In this document: in pieces, positions 54,264-63,343 of the stretch
Layout: each line of letters begins with the position of its first letter
Numbering within the stretch: position 1 is the stretch's first letter
Assembly: GCF_038397775.1 (NCBI RefSeq)
Contig: NZ_CP151650.1
Location: forward strand, 2,790,001 to 2,854,000
Direction of reading: 5' to 3'
Origin: Pseudomonas sp. RC10
GTDB lineage: Bacteria > Pseudomonadota > Gammaproteobacteria > Pseudomonadales > Pseudomonadaceae
Length of the DNA: 64,000 bases
Made by a program: the position numbers and the translations under genes
The notes under the pieces: generated by a model
Database searches by the model: none
Seen by the model: the letters and a program-made list of their open reading frames with translations, nothing else
What the model was told of the DNA's origin: nothing

Positions 54264-55115
54264 ATGGACTGGAGCGACATGCGGATCTTCCTGGCGATTG
54301 CCCGCAGCGGCTCGCTGGGTGGCGCTGCCCGGCAGTTGGGGGTGAGTCATCCGACGGTCGGGCGTCGGTTGCAGGTGCTTGAGCAGACCAGTGGGCAGCC
54401 ATTTTTTCTGCGGACTGCGCAAGGGCTGGTCCTCACCGACAGCGGTGAGCGAATTCTCGGTCTGGCGCAAGACATGGAACACAGCGCGCTGGCCATCGAA
54501 CGTCGTCTGGCAGGAGACAGCGATCAGCCGGAAGGGCTGTTGCGCATCTCATCGGCCGACTGGTTCGCTTGTCATGTGTTGTCACCGGTCCTGAGCGAAC
54601 TGGTGCGTCGGTATCCATTGATCGTTCCCGAAGTCATTGCCGGGCATCGACTGTTCGACCTTGCCCGGCGGGATGCCGACATCGCCTTCCGCATCGTGCC
54701 CTTCACCGAACCCGACGTCGTGCACCGCAAGTTGACAACCTTGCCATACGGACTCTATGCCGCTGTGCATGCGCCGGCGCCCCACCCGGAGGGCGAAGGT
54801 GTGGGCCTGATCCTCATGAGCGTCGCCCAGGCTCACTACCCGGACGTGCTCTGGCTTCAGCAGCGCTATCCGCAGGCGCGCACCGTGTTCACCAGCAGCA
54901 GCCGGACCGTCCAGGCGCAGATGTGCGCGATGGGCCATGGGATTGCCGTATTGCCACGCGTCCTGGGCGATTCGGTGCCGGGACTGCGACTGCTGGATGG
55001 GCACGAGCCCCCGCCGGGTCGGGACATCTGGATGGGGTATCACCAGGACATGCGCCAGATGGACCGCCTGCGAGCGCTGGCCGACCTTGCGTCGAGCATG
55101 ATCGGCTCGGGTTAG
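54264..55115 (+). CDS. LysR-family regulator, short form
   Basis: 283 residues from ATG 54264 (MDWSDMRIFLAIARSGSLGG), with GAGGTGG upstream. The HTH is SLGGAARQLGVSHPTVGRRL. The effector domain (LLRISSADWFACHVLSPVLS, DIAFRIVPFT) is compact. It follows the previous LysR gene by 81 bases and is convergent with the MFS gene, so its target may be either that transporter or genes elsewhere. Confidence 0.9.
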   Translation: MDWSDMRIFLAIARSGSLGGAARQLGVSHPTVGRRLQVLEQTSGQPFFLRTAQGLVLTDSGERILGLAQDMEHSALAIERRLAGDSDQPEGLLRISSADWFACHVLSPVLSELVRRYPLIVPEVIAGHRLFDLARRDADIAFRIVPFTEPDVVHRKLTTLPYGLYAAVHAPAPHPEGEGVGLILMSVAQAHYPDVLWLQQRYPQARTVFTSSSRTVQAQMCAMGHGIAVLPRVLGDSVPGLRLLDGHEPPPGRDIWMGYHQDMRQMDRLRALADLASSMIGSG

Positions 55116-55129
55116 AGCGTCCATGCCCT

Positions 55130-56584
55130 TCAGGACGAGCGAACCCCTGACACCTCCGATGCCAGGGTCGACTCCCGCGCCAGGGTCAGGCTCAGCGCAG
55201 CACCGACCGCCAGGCAAGCCGCGATGCACAGCACCGAAATCGTAAACGCGTGAGTGATGTTGGCCGCGGTTGTCTGGTCTCCCAGCAAGGTATAAAAAAC
55301 GCCGCCGATCAATGCGACGCTCAGCGATGTGCTGATCTGCAACGTGGCGCTGGTGATGCCCGCAATCATCCCGGAATACGCCGGTGCGACCCGGCTGGTC
55401 ACCATGCGCATCAAGGTCGGCAAGGCCAGCCCTTGTCCAAAGCCGATCAAGAAAAGAATGGCGGCCAGCGACGTGAGCGGCGGGGCGAGGGCAGGTGGCG
55501 TCACTGAAACGAGCCAGCCCAGCCATAGAAACCCCGCCACTTCCAGTGCCATGCCCACGGGATTCACGTAGCCGCCAAGGACGCGTCTGAGTTGAGGGAC
55601 CGACAGGGGGCCCAGCAGGAATCCTGCGCCAAATGGCAGGAAAATCAGCCCGGCTTGCAGCGCGGTCATTCGTAGCGCGCCTTGCATGTACATCGAGAAC
55701 AGCAGGAAAAATACCCCGATGGCATAGAAGCACAGCGCGACCAGTAGCGCTCGGCCCAGGCCGGGTGCTTTCAGGGCGGCGGGCGCGAGGATGGGGGTTC
55801 CGCCAGCACGGTGCAGCTGGCTTTCGTAACGCCAGAACACGACTGCCAGCACGGCAGCGGCGGCGAGCGACAACCATGCCCATAGAGGCCATCCCGCCTC
55901 ACGGCCTTCAATCAACGGCACGACGAGGGCGGTCAGGCTCAACATCGACAATGCTGTGCCTACCAGATCCAGCTTGCTGGCGTGCCGGGCGCGGGTTTCC
56001 TTGAGCAGAGGGACACCGAACGCAATGACCAGCAAAGCGATCGGCAGGTTGACCAGGAAAATCGCCCGCCACCCCATGCCCAACACGTCGACCGCAATCA
56101 AAACGCCGCCCAGCGCTTGACCGATCACAGACGCCAGCCCAAACACCGCTCCGTACATGCTCAATGCCAATGGCCTTTCCGACGCCGGGAAAATGGCCTG
56201 TACCGAAGCAAGCGCCTGAGGCGCCATCACGGCAGCAGTGACGCCTTGCAAGGCGCGTCCGAGGATGAGGACCCAGGGCGACGCCGCCAGGCCGCAGATC
56301 AAGGATGCGGCAGCGAAGCCCAGCAGGCCAAGAAAGAACATCCGCCCGCGACCGTACAGATCACCGAGCCGGCCGCCGGTAATCAGCGTCACGGCGTAGA
56401 GCGTTGCATAGGAAGAGATCACGAGCTGCTCGGCAGAGGACCCGGTACCCAGATCTCCCTGTATCGAGGGCAGCGCGACATTCACGATGAAGAAGTCCAG
56501 GGGGGGCAGAAATGCGCCGACGAGCAAGATGGCGAACATCACCCAGCGCCGTGGCTCGGACACTTCGGCTTCAATTTGAGACAT
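55130..56584 (-). CDS. MFS transporter, DHA2 type
   Basis: 484 residues from ATG 56584 (MSQIEAEVSEPRRW), with AGGA upstream. It has fourteen helices, the LPPLDFFIVNVALPSIQGDL helix-1 motif, the loop 2-3 motif GGRLGDLYGRGRMF and motif C-like FGLASVIGQALGGVLI. It should be a proton-driven exporter of hydrophobic compounds. It is divergent from the NTF2-like gene across a 280-base gap. Confidence 0.88.
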   Translation of the reverse strand: MSQIEAEVSEPRRWVMFAILLVGAFLPPLDFFIVNVALPSIQGDLGTGSSAEQLVISSYATLYAVTLITGGRLGDLYGRGRMFFLGLLGFAAASLICGLAASPWVLILGRALQGVTAAVMAPQALASVQAIFPASERPLALSMYGAVFGLASVIGQALGGVLIAVDVLGMGWRAIFLVNLPIALLVIAFGVPLLKETRARHASKLDLVGTALSMLSLTALVVPLIEGREAGWPLWAWLSLAAAAVLAVVFWRYESQLHRAGGTPILAPAALKAPGLGRALLVALCFYAIGVFFLLFSMYMQGALRMTALQAGLIFLPFGAGFLLGPLSVPQLRRVLGGYVNPVGMALEVAGFLWLGWLVSVTPPALAPPLTSLAAILFLIGFGQGLALPTLMRMVTSRVAPAYSGMIAGITSATLQISTSLSVALIGGVFYTLLGDQTTAANITHAFTISVLCIAACLAVGAALSLTLARESTLASEVSGVRSS

Positions 56585-56864
56585 GACAGGCATCCTGTGT
56601 GGCCACTCAGGTTTCACGGCGAACGAGCGACGTCGATTGAAAAACAGGCTCGGTCGAGCAGGTTTTTCGCCGACTCGGGTCAAGCCGATTGCCGCCGATT
56701 TTGAAGATCACTCGCCGTTTTTGCGCCTTACAAAACTGCACGGCCGTCGTTCATTCGTGGCAGTGCCGCTCCGCTCCAGGGATGTTCACCATGGGCGTGT
56801 CGTTCCAAACGACCGTTTATTAATGTGGATCAATCAGGGGCATTCAGCCCCACAGGAGAACACC

Positions 56865-57359
56865 ATGGACATCGAAACCCTGAGCGCTCGACTCGACGCA
56901 CTGGAAAGCCGCGCCGCGATCGATCGACTCATCAGCGCTTACTCGAACGCATTCGACCGCATCGATGCGAGGCTCTTGAAGGACATCTGGCACCTCGACG
57001 CCAGCCTCGATCTACCGGGGTTCGGCACCGCGACGGGCCGTGATGGAATCCTCGCCATGGCTGAAAACAGCTGGCGCCAGATGCCCCACATGCACCACTG
57101 GATGGCCAATCCTCTGATCGAGATCGCAGGGGACAGCGCGACAGGCACCGTCGCCGCGGACTGCCTGTTTCATGACGTCGACAAAGGCCCGGTGCAAGTC
57201 AGCGGGCTCTATCACGACCGGTTCGAACGCCGGGCAGGGAAATGGGCGTTCGTGTCCAGGCGGTTCGAGCTTCACTTCCTGACCCCATTGAACGACTGGC
57301 AGCCCATTGCAGGCGTGGAGTCATTTGCAACGCTGCCACCAGAGCCACCGCAGGGTTGA
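56865..57359 (+). CDS. SnoaL/NTF2-like protein
   Basis: 164 residues from ATG 56865 (MDIETLSARLDALESRAAID), with AGGAG upstream. The first helix and the pattern AAIDRLISAYSNAFDRIDAR, WHLDASLDLPGFG, MHHWMANPLIEI and YHDRFERRAGKWAFVSRRFE place it in the NTF2-like fold (SnoaL_4 group), whose members include dehydratases, isomerases and hydrolases of aromatic or polyketide compounds. The pairing with a divergent exporter hints at handling of a small aromatic compound. Function is not established. Confidence 0.82.
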   Translation: MDIETLSARLDALESRAAIDRLISAYSNAFDRIDARLLKDIWHLDASLDLPGFGTATGRDGILAMAENSWRQMPHMHHWMANPLIEIAGDSATGTVAADCLFHDVDKGPVQVSGLYHDRFERRAGKWAFVSRRFELHFLTPLNDWQPIAGVESFATLPPEPPQG

Positions 57360-57400
57360 GCGCGGCATGCGGTCCGGTGCCGTGTCATTCAAGCGCGAGC

Positions 57401-57664
57401 TCAATGCACCGCCCAAGACCGCGGCGCAGGCGTATGGGAAAACTTCGAAATCCCTTTCACCCAGAATCGCCGGTGAGAGGTCTGGTCCGGTGGTAGCAGC
57501 GGCTGGCTGGACCATTGATGCTGACGTTTCGATTCTTCGCGGTAGGCCTTCCACTCCATCGCTTCTGCCGTGTCTTTGGCCGCGCGCTCGTCATCGAACC
57601 AGCCCAAAACGGAAACTTCGCCCTGATCGCGGCCGTGTTCTACCAGCAGATAAATGTCGTACAT
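57401..57664 (-). CDS. Hypothetical 87-residue soluble protein
   Basis: MYDIYLLVEHGRDQGEVSVL begins a compact basic-acidic protein with an Ala/Glu-rich helix (DDERAAKDTAEAMEWKAYRE) and an aromatic C-terminal part (FWVKGISKFSH). SD AAAGG lies before ATG 57664. There is no signal peptide or membrane segment. Codon use fits its neighbours. It is monocistronic and the family is unrecognised. It ends 41 bases from the NTF2-like gene, convergent with it. Confidence 0.6.
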   Translation of the reverse strand: MYDIYLLVEHGRDQGEVSVLGWFDDERAAKDTAEAMEWKAYREESKRQHQWSSQPLLPPDQTSHRRFWVKGISKFSHTPAPRSWAVH

Positions 57665-57812
57665 GCCTGTGCCTTTCGTTCATCAAGTCCGGCCCGGTGT
57701 TCGGGCTCTACTGATGGCTTATCGACAGTTGACCGAAAAAATTGAGTGCTGCGTGATGGGGCGCTGACCGGCGGCGCCGTGTGCCAGAGCGCCGCGAGGG
57801 TCGACGTCGAGG

Positions 57813-58223
57813 TTACTGCGGCAGTGGCGTCAGCACCTCGCCGTTGTCGTCCAGCAGGATGAACACCAGCAATTTCGCCGGTTGTGTGGCACTGGCGTTG
57901 CGCGATTCGTAATGTTTCGATCCAGCGGGTTCGTACCAGGTTTGCCCTGCCTTGTAGGTGATCGCCTTGCCGTCGTTGACCCGTGAAACGACTTCGCCTT
58001 CGAGCACATAGGCAATGGCGCTGCCAGTGTGGCTATGGGGAATGGACGCCTGGCCGGGCGTGTAATCGACGGTCAGGACCATGGCCTTTTTGCCCGGCGC
58101 GTTGAGCATCGGGTGATTTTCCAGGATCGTGATTTTTTCGTGTGTGTCGTCGTGGGCTTGCGCGTTGAAGGACAGCGACAGGGAAAGCGCGAGGCAGGAG
58201 AGGGTGGCGGCCAGCAGTTTCAT
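57813..58223 (-). CDS. Secreted cupin-domain protein
   Basis: 136 residues from ATG 58223 (MKLLAATLSCLALSLSLSF). The signal peptide ends at about NAQA/HDDTHEK. The cupin motif 1 reads IPHSHTGSAIAYVLEGEVVSR, giving two of the metal-binding histidines and a glutamate, and motif 2 contains PAGSKHYESRN. It is a small periplasmic cupin of unknown ligand, perhaps binding a metal or small aromatic compound. SD GGAG lies upstream. Confidence 0.85.
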   Translation of the reverse strand: MKLLAATLSCLALSLSLSFNAQAHDDTHEKITILENHPMLNAPGKKAMVLTVDYTPGQASIPHSHTGSAIAYVLEGEVVSRVNDGKAITYKAGQTWYEPAGSKHYESRNASATQPAKLLVFILLDDNGEVLTPLPQ

Positions 58224-58330
58224 GAAGGGTGCTCCGAAAAGGGGTGACAGGTGACACGCTATGCCTCGCGTGCCACCGGTCACACTGCCAATCCGGGGAA
58301 AGATCAGGGGGCCAATTGCAGTGCCCCGTT

Positions 58331-59665
58331 TTAGAGGACAGAAATGGGGTAGTCGACGATCAGGCGAAATTCGTTCTGATCCCCCTCGGCCTGATCGGCG
58401 TTGCCGCGATGCCAGGCCTGGCGGATGCGGAATGACAGATCCTTCGCCGGGCCGTCCTGAATCACGTATTTGGCTTCCAGGTTGGTCTCGTGATGTTTGC
58501 CGTCCTCACCGTAGCCATAGGCGCGGTAGGGGCTGTCGGCGGCCATTTTGGTGCCGTCGATGTCGCGGCCGTTAATGTAACGCGCCATGAAACTCAAGCC
58601 GGGCACGCCATACGTCGCCATCGACAAGTCATACCGGGCTTGCCACGATTTCTCGCCCGGGCCGTTGAAGTCTGAATACTGCACGGAGTTGGCGAGGAAG
58701 ATCGAGTCGCCAGTGGTGCCCGGGCCGTTGTCGCCGAAAGACACGTAGTCGAACGGCTCGTCGCCATGGACTTTCTGGTAGGCGAGGGTGAAGGTGTGTC
58801 CCGCCAGAAAACTGTAGGCGGCCGCCAGCGACCAGGTGGTGTTATTGATTTCGCCAGCCTTGGCCTGACCTTCGTCGTTGGTGCGGTAGAGGTTGAAGTC
58901 AAAGGTCACCGACTGATCGCTGGGCATCGCCAGCACGTAGTTGGCGTTGGCGTAGTACTGACGCCAGACGTCTTCGAATTCGGAACCGTATAACTGAACG
59001 GACAAGCTGTCGTTGATCGCGTACTTGCCACCGACGAAATCGACGCTGCTCGTGGTCACCCCGGCATAACTGGCGTACAGCTCGCCGCTAGAGCTGGTGT
59101 GCTGCGGCCCGTTGCCTGCGGTGAAGTGGCCGCCTTCAAGGTCAAGCCCTTGTATCTCGCTGCTTTGCAGGCTGAAACCGGTGGCGGTCTGCGGGAACAG
59201 CCGGGTGCCGCCTGCCGCAAAAACCGGCGCGGTGGGCTGCATCGTGCCCCACTTGAGTTCGGTCTTGGAGATGCGCGCTTTGATTGCACCGCCAGCGGTG
59301 GCGAATTCGTCTTCAGGGTTGCCGCTGCTGTCGACCGGAATATTGCCCGTGCCGGAGTGGCCCGCGCCGCCGTCGAGTTTCAGGCCGTACCAGCCGTAGG
59401 CATCGACGCCGAAACCGACCGTGCCGGGCGTGAAACCGGAGCTGAAGTTGGCCATGGCCGCCTGGGACCAGTCCCGACGATCCCCGGCACCGCTCTTGCC
59501 ATCCCGGTTGAAGTAATAGTTGCGCAACAGCACGTTGAGTTTGGCGTCCTCGACGAAGGCCTTGGCATCGGCCTGGTCACTGACAAACGCCTCGGCGGCT
59601 TCCACCGATTGGACATATCCCGCTGAAACCGCCAGTGCGATCAAGCTCAGACTTAGCATTCTCAT
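58331..59665 (-). CDS. OprD-family outer-membrane porin
   Basis: 444 residues from ATG 59665 (MRMLSLSLIALAVSAGYVQS). Signal peptide ends near VEA/AEA. The OprD family N-terminus VEDAKLNVLLRNYYFNRDGK is clear, and the protein continues as repeated amphipathic beta strands and ends in the OprD-type IVDYPISVL. It forms a specific channel for small carboxylate or basic amino-acid-like solutes. The nearest genes (cupin, ABM) do not fix the substrate, although aromatic acids would fit. Confidence 0.92.
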   Translation of the reverse strand: MRMLSLSLIALAVSAGYVQSVEAAEAFVSDQADAKAFVEDAKLNVLLRNYYFNRDGKSGAGDRRDWSQAAMANFSSGFTPGTVGFGVDAYGWYGLKLDGGAGHSGTGNIPVDSSGNPEDEFATAGGAIKARISKTELKWGTMQPTAPVFAAGGTRLFPQTATGFSLQSSEIQGLDLEGGHFTAGNGPQHTSSSGELYASYAGVTTSSVDFVGGKYAINDSLSVQLYGSEFEDVWRQYYANANYVLAMPSDQSVTFDFNLYRTNDEGQAKAGEINNTTWSLAAAYSFLAGHTFTLAYQKVHGDEPFDYVSFGDNGPGTTGDSIFLANSVQYSDFNGPGEKSWQARYDLSMATYGVPGLSFMARYINGRDIDGTKMAADSPYRAYGYGEDGKHHETNLEAKYVIQDGPAKDLSFRIRQAWHRGNADQAEGDQNEFRLIVDYPISVL

Positions 59666-59891
59666 AATGGCATGACCTCTCAATTTCCTGAGGCAACGTG
59701 CTATCACGGTGTGCGTGTGATAGCGCCCACTTGCCTGCAAGAGCAGAAGCGTAATCCGGCTTTTTGAGTTCGCCACTTTCCGCGCGCAATCAGCCCCTCC
59801 ACAGGCAGTTTTTCTGACGATTGGTTTAGTTAACAGGCAATTAAGCGGGGTCGTTAAAGTGTTTGTTCAAGGGGAATTACTGCCCGGACGC

Positions 59892-60206
59892 TCAACGGCT
59901 TGTTGGAAAGTTGCAATGTTCAGCGTCGCTCTCAAACGCCACCTGACGCACGAAGCAGTTGCTTAGCAAGCCGTTCAAGCCTTCATTGCTCGGTTTGGCG
60001 AAGTGGGCGGCCATGACTTCGCAGGACGGCCAGCGCACGTCGATGATCCACAGATCCTGGTCTGCTTCGTCGCGGTTGAGGGTGCTGCTCAGGCAGCCGG
60101 ACACGGAAGGGAGGTTTTTGACGACACTGGCCAGGTACTCGCCCAGTTCTTGAGAGCGGCCATGAGCGGCGTGAATCCGAACGGTGTTGCAGGTTTCCAG
60201 GGTCAT
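59892..60206 (-). CDS. ABM-domain monooxygenase-like protein, second copy
   Basis: 104 residues from ATG 60206 (MTLETCNTVRIHAAHGRSQE), with GGAGA upstream. ELGEYLASVVKNLPSVSGCL, DLWIIDVRWPSCEVMAAHFA are the ABM core. It is of the same small class as the protein at 52036 but quite different in sequence. It lies upstream of the OprD gene in the same direction, with a 226-base gap. Confidence 0.8.
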   Translation of the reverse strand: MTLETCNTVRIHAAHGRSQELGEYLASVVKNLPSVSGCLSSTLNRDEADQDLWIIDVRWPSCEVMAAHFAKPSNEGLNGLLSNCFVRQVAFESDAEHCNFPTSR

Positions 60207-60354
60207 GCGAATGTCTCCGTCACAAACGATATCGTCTTTCAACGGAGCCATATTAGTGGGGGACGGCGCAAATGCCAGTGGCCAATTGGAGGATTGGGCG
60301 GGAGGCCAATGCTGTGGGAGGGAGGTAAGGTCCTGAGGGAGTGTCAGAAACGGC

Positions 60355-60380
60355 GGGGGAGCGAATCATCTCGCTCCCCC
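60355..60380. other. Strong GC hairpin in the intergenic region
   Basis: GGGGGAGCGA (60355-60364) and TCGCTCCCCC (60371-60380) make a perfect ten-base stem with loop ATCATC. No T-tract follows on either strand. It lies 95 bases past the end of the Gly/Ser-rich protein gene in its own reading direction and may act as its transcript-end structure. Confidence 0.6.
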
Positions 60381-60474
60381 TTACTGCGATTCAAGACTGC
60401 TCATAGACAGTCGCAACAGCGCGCACAGCTTGGGGCTTACAGCTCGCCACTCAAGGCTGGCAGCTCGCTGCCCT

Positions 60475-60795
60475 TTATTTGCTACCGCTGGAGCCGCCGG
60501 TGCCGCCCGCGCCACCGCCGCTGCCGCCCATGCCGCTGCCATTGCTCATGCCGCCGCCCTGGCCAGCGGCGCCATTACCGTCCGAGCTGCCCATGCCTTT
60601 GGTGCCTGGGGTGGAACTGTTGCCGGCTTTCGGCGTGCCGTCTGTATTAGGGCCAGCGCTGCTATTACGTGGGCCGGTGGTGCTGGAGTTGGTATCAACC
60701 GGATTGGTCGGGCCGGTGGACCCTGCAAACGCAGAACCGGTTGCGATCGCCATCAGGCTGGCAAGGGTCAGAGCCGTCAGTTTTTTCATGATCAT
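60475..60795 (-). CDS. Gly/Ser/Thr-rich secreted small protein
   Basis: 106 residues from ATG 60795 (MIMKKLTALTLASLMAIATG), with AAGGG upstream; ATG 60789 is an alternative. The signal peptide ends at SAFA/GST. The mature part is Gly, Ser, Thr, Asn and Pro only in long stretches (SNGSGMGGSGGGAGGTGGSS), with no charged core, so it should be unstructured in the periplasm or outside. A perfect hairpin GGCAGCTCGCTGCC (60459-60472) lies just beyond the stop. Function unknown. Confidence 0.75.
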   Translation of the reverse strand: MIMKKLTALTLASLMAIATGSAFAGSTGPTNPVDTNSSTTGPRNSSAGPNTDGTPKAGNSSTPGTKGMGSSDGNGAAGQGGGMSNGSGMGGSGGGAGGTGGSSGSK

Positions 60796-60972
60796 GATGT
60801 GAATCCCTTTCTGTTGTGGATACACATTGGTCTGGTAGCCGTTCGTAGACGTGCCGTGGTCCCGACGAACGGTCATTTCGAGCGGTCTGAAAAACCTGGA
60901 AACACCTTTACGACTTCATCGCAACGTTCTGTTGACCCATCGCACGCAAGACCGACATCAACACCGGTCATC

Positions 60973-60990
60973 CTGACACCGTTTTGTCAT
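60973..60990 (+). promoter_or_regulatory. PhoB-box-like sequence, distal
   Basis: CTGACAC-CGTT-TTGTCAT resembles the pho box CTGTCAT-N4-CTGTCAT. The second repeat matches at six of seven positions, the first at five. It lies 268 bases before pstS. Confidence 0.45.
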
Positions 60991-61166
60991 CTTCACGCCG
61001 AAAACACGGGGTTTCAGAGCCGTTATCGAGCCGATTGTGGCGCATTGATATTAATTTCTAAAACGTGGACAACCCGGTTGGGAGTCAATGAATTCGGGGG
61101 TTTTGTTTTAACAGGGTGTAGGAAATAACCTACAAAATCGCCTCGATTCAAGGGTATGTCCCAAGA

Positions 61167-61184
61167 CTGTCATCAAACAGAAAT
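61167..61184 (+). promoter_or_regulatory. PhoB-box-like sequence, proximal
   Basis: CTGTCAT-CAAA-CAGAAAT has a perfect first pho repeat and a weaker second one at the right 11-base spacing. It lies 73 bases before the pstS start, where PhoB boxes replace the -35 region of pst promoters. Confidence 0.6.
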
Positions 61185-61257
61185 GTTTCGGGTTTTAAAT
61201 CTGCATCGGGTCTTCAACTGCGACCACACATACACATTCTCTTGCTGAGGTATTGCC

Positions 61258-62274
61258 GTGAATCTGCTGACAAAAACACGCCTGTCACTCCTGCTGGCTT
61301 CGATGGCCTTGTCCGGAATGGCACACGCTACGGACGTCACTGGTGCTGGTTCGAGCTTCGTGTTCCCAGTCATCTCGAAATGGGCGACCGAGTACAGCGC
61401 AAAGTCCGGCAACAAAGTTAACTACCAGTCGATCGGTTCCGGCGGCGGTATCGCACAAATCAAGGCAGCCACCGTTGACTTCGGTGCTTCCGACGCCCCC
61501 CTGAAAGCCGAAGACCTGCAGGCTGCTGGCCTGGGTCAGTTCCCAAGCGTGATCGGCGGTATCGTTCCAGTCATCAACGTTGAAGGCATCGAAACCGGCA
61601 AGCTGGAACTGAGCGGCAAAGTTTTGGCTGACATCTTCCAGGGCAAGATCACCAAGTGGAACGATCCAGCCATCGTTGCGCTGAACAAAGGCGTGAAACT
61701 GCCAGAAACCGCGATCACCGTGGTTCACCGTTCGGACGGTTCGGGTACTTCGTTCAACTTCACCAACTACCTGAGCAAAGTCAGCCCGGACTGGAAAGCC
61801 GGTCCTGGCGAAGGTTCGGCTGTTCAGTGGCCAGTCGGTGTGGGTGGCAAGGGTAACGAAGGTGTGGCTGCTTACGTGAAGCAGATCAAGGGTTCGATCG
61901 GCTACGTGGAATTCGCCTACGCCAAGACCAACAACATTTCCTACGTCAAGCTGGAAAACGCTGCTGGCAAAACGGTCGAGCCTAGCGCCAAAGCGTTCGC
62001 CGCTGCCGCTGCTACTGCTGACTGGGCAAGCGCCAAGGACTTCAACCTGATCATGACCAACGCCCCGGGCGCTGAGGCATGGCCAATCACTGCCACCACC
62101 TGGATCATCATGTACAAGCAGCCGAAGAAGGCTGAAGAAAGCAAAGCCGCTTTCGACTTCTTCAAGTGGTCTCTGGAAAGCGGTCAGGCTCAAGCCGAGT
62201 CGCTGGACTACGTTCCACTGCCTAAAGAGCTGGTCAGCAAGATCGAAACCTACTGGAAAGCCGAGTTCAAGTAA
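61258..62274 (+). CDS. pstS: Phosphate ABC transporter binding protein PstS
   Basis: 338 residues from GTG 61258, with GAGG eight bases upstream. Signal peptide MNLLTKTRLSLLLASMALSG ends at AHA/T. Phosphate-binding motifs are DVTGAGSSFVFPVISKWATE, SIGSGGGIAQIKA, DFGASDAPL and HRSDGSGTSFNFTNYL. It captures inorganic phosphate in the periplasm for PstCAB. Expression under PhoB control is expected from the boxes upstream. A 28-bp palindrome follows, before pstC. Confidence 0.95.
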   Translation: MNLLTKTRLSLLLASMALSGMAHATDVTGAGSSFVFPVISKWATEYSAKSGNKVNYQSIGSGGGIAQIKAATVDFGASDAPLKAEDLQAAGLGQFPSVIGGIVPVINVEGIETGKLELSGKVLADIFQGKITKWNDPAIVALNKGVKLPETAITVVHRSDGSGTSFNFTNYLSKVSPDWKAGPGEGSAVQWPVGVGGKGNEGVAAYVKQIKGSIGYVEFAYAKTNNISYVKLENAAGKTVEPSAKAFAAAAATADWASAKDFNLIMTNAPGAEAWPITATTWIIMYKQPKKAEESKAAFDFFKWSLESGQAQAESLDYVPLPKELVSKIETYWKAEFK

Positions 62275-62297
62275 GAACTCGACGTTATCCGGCTAAC

Positions 62298-62325
62298 CCC
62301 TGTCACCGAGCGCTCGGTGACAGGG
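62298..62325. other. 28-bp perfect palindrome between pstS and pstC
   Basis: CCCTGTCACCGAGC (62298-62311) is followed by its exact complement GCTCGGTGACAGGG (62312-62325), then TTTCC. It can form a 12-14 bp stem in the mRNA. With only three T residues it is a weak terminator; it fits a stabilising or attenuating hairpin that raises PstS over PstCA. Confidence 0.8.
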
Positions 62326-62347
62326 TTTCCTTGCGAGTGGACCCACC

Positions 62348-63343
62348 ATGACTGAGAACACCCAATATATGTCCGCTGTGATTCCGGATGCTGAATCCGA
62401 GAGCGAAAAACGCGCGGCCCGCGATCACCGACACGACGCCTGGTTCCGGCGCACGATGCTGGGAGCGGCTCTGTTGGTGCTGCTGTTGCTGGCGAGCATC
62501 GCTGGCTCGACGCTCTGGGGCGGTGCCCTGGCGTTTAAAACCTTTGGCTTCGAATTTCTTACCAGTACCGAATGGGACCCGGTCGCCGGTCATTTCGGCG
62601 CATTAGTGCCAATCTACGGCACGCTGGTCACCTCTTTCCTCGCGCTGCTGATCGCCGTTCCGGTGAGTTTCGGCATCGCGATTTTTCTGACTGAAGTGGC
62701 GCCGCCCTGGCTGCGCACACCGATTGCTTCCGCTGTCGAGTTGCTGGCGGGCATCCCCTCCATCATCTACGGCATGTGGGGCCTGTTCGTCTTCGGCCCC
62801 TTCATGGCGGCCTACCTGGCGCCCTGGATCAACGACAACCTCGGCGCATTGCCGCTGATCGGTCCGGTCTTCCAAGGCCCGCCGCTCGGCATCGGCATGC
62901 TCACCGCCGGTATCGTGCTGGCGATCATGATCACGCCGTTCATTACCTCCGTCATGACGGAAGTGTTCCGCAGCGTGCCAGTGGCCCTGAAAGAGTCGGC
63001 CTACGCACTGGGCGGCACGACTTGGGAAGTGGTCTGGGACATCGTCCTGCCCTACACCCGCTCGGCGGTGGTCGGCGGCGTCTTTCTGGGGCTGGGTCGC
63101 GCACTGGGTGAAACCATGGCCGTGACGTTCGTACTGGGTAACGCCCACCAGTTCTCCGCATCACTGATGATGCCAAGCAGTTCGATTGCGTCTGTGATCG
63201 CCAACGAATTCAGTGAGGCGTACACCGACCTGCATCGCTCGTCGCTGATCGCCCTGGGCTTCTTGCTGTTCGTTGTTACGTTCATCGTGCTGGCCATTGC
63301 CCGCCTGATGCTGTCCCGTCTGTCGCGCAAGGAGGGCCTATGA
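62348..63343 (+). CDS. pstC: Phosphate ABC transporter permease PstC
   Basis: 331 residues: a hydrophilic N-terminus (about 35 residues), then six helices with the family motifs LLIAVPVSFGIAIFLTEVAP, ELLAGIPSIIYGMWGLFVFG, and the EAA loop KESAYALGGTTWEVVWDIVL. It forms the phosphate channel with PstA. It overlaps pstA by ATGA. Confidence 0.94.
   Translation: MTENTQYMSAVIPDAESESEKRAARDHRHDAWFRRTMLGAALLVLLLLASIAGSTLWGGALAFKTFGFEFLTSTEWDPVAGHFGALVPIYGTLVTSFLALLIAVPVSFGIAIFLTEVAPPWLRTPIASAVELLAGIPSIIYGMWGLFVFGPFMAAYLAPWINDNLGALPLIGPVFQGPPLGIGMLTAGIVLAIMITPFITSVMTEVFRSVPVALKESAYALGGTTWEVVWDIVLPYTRSAVVGGVFLGLGRALGETMAVTFVLGNAHQFSASLMMPSSSIASVIANEFSEAYTDLHRSSLIALGFLLFVVTFIVLAIARLMLSRLSRKEGL

Larger units (their letters stand above)
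60796..61257. other. 462-base promoter region between divergent small gene and pstS
   Basis: It contains two PhoB-box-like sequences (60973, 61167), an AT-rich stretch around 61045-61110 and a small hairpin TGTAGG-AAATAA-CCTACA (61117-61134). No gene is apparent. The lowest GC of the window is here, as usual for strongly regulated promoters. Confidence 0.6.

Noticed and set aside
60479..60802. A Pro/Leu-rich 107-codon frame on the + strand
   Set aside because: It is the antisense of the Gly/Ser-rich secreted protein, whose signal peptide and SD are on the - strand.
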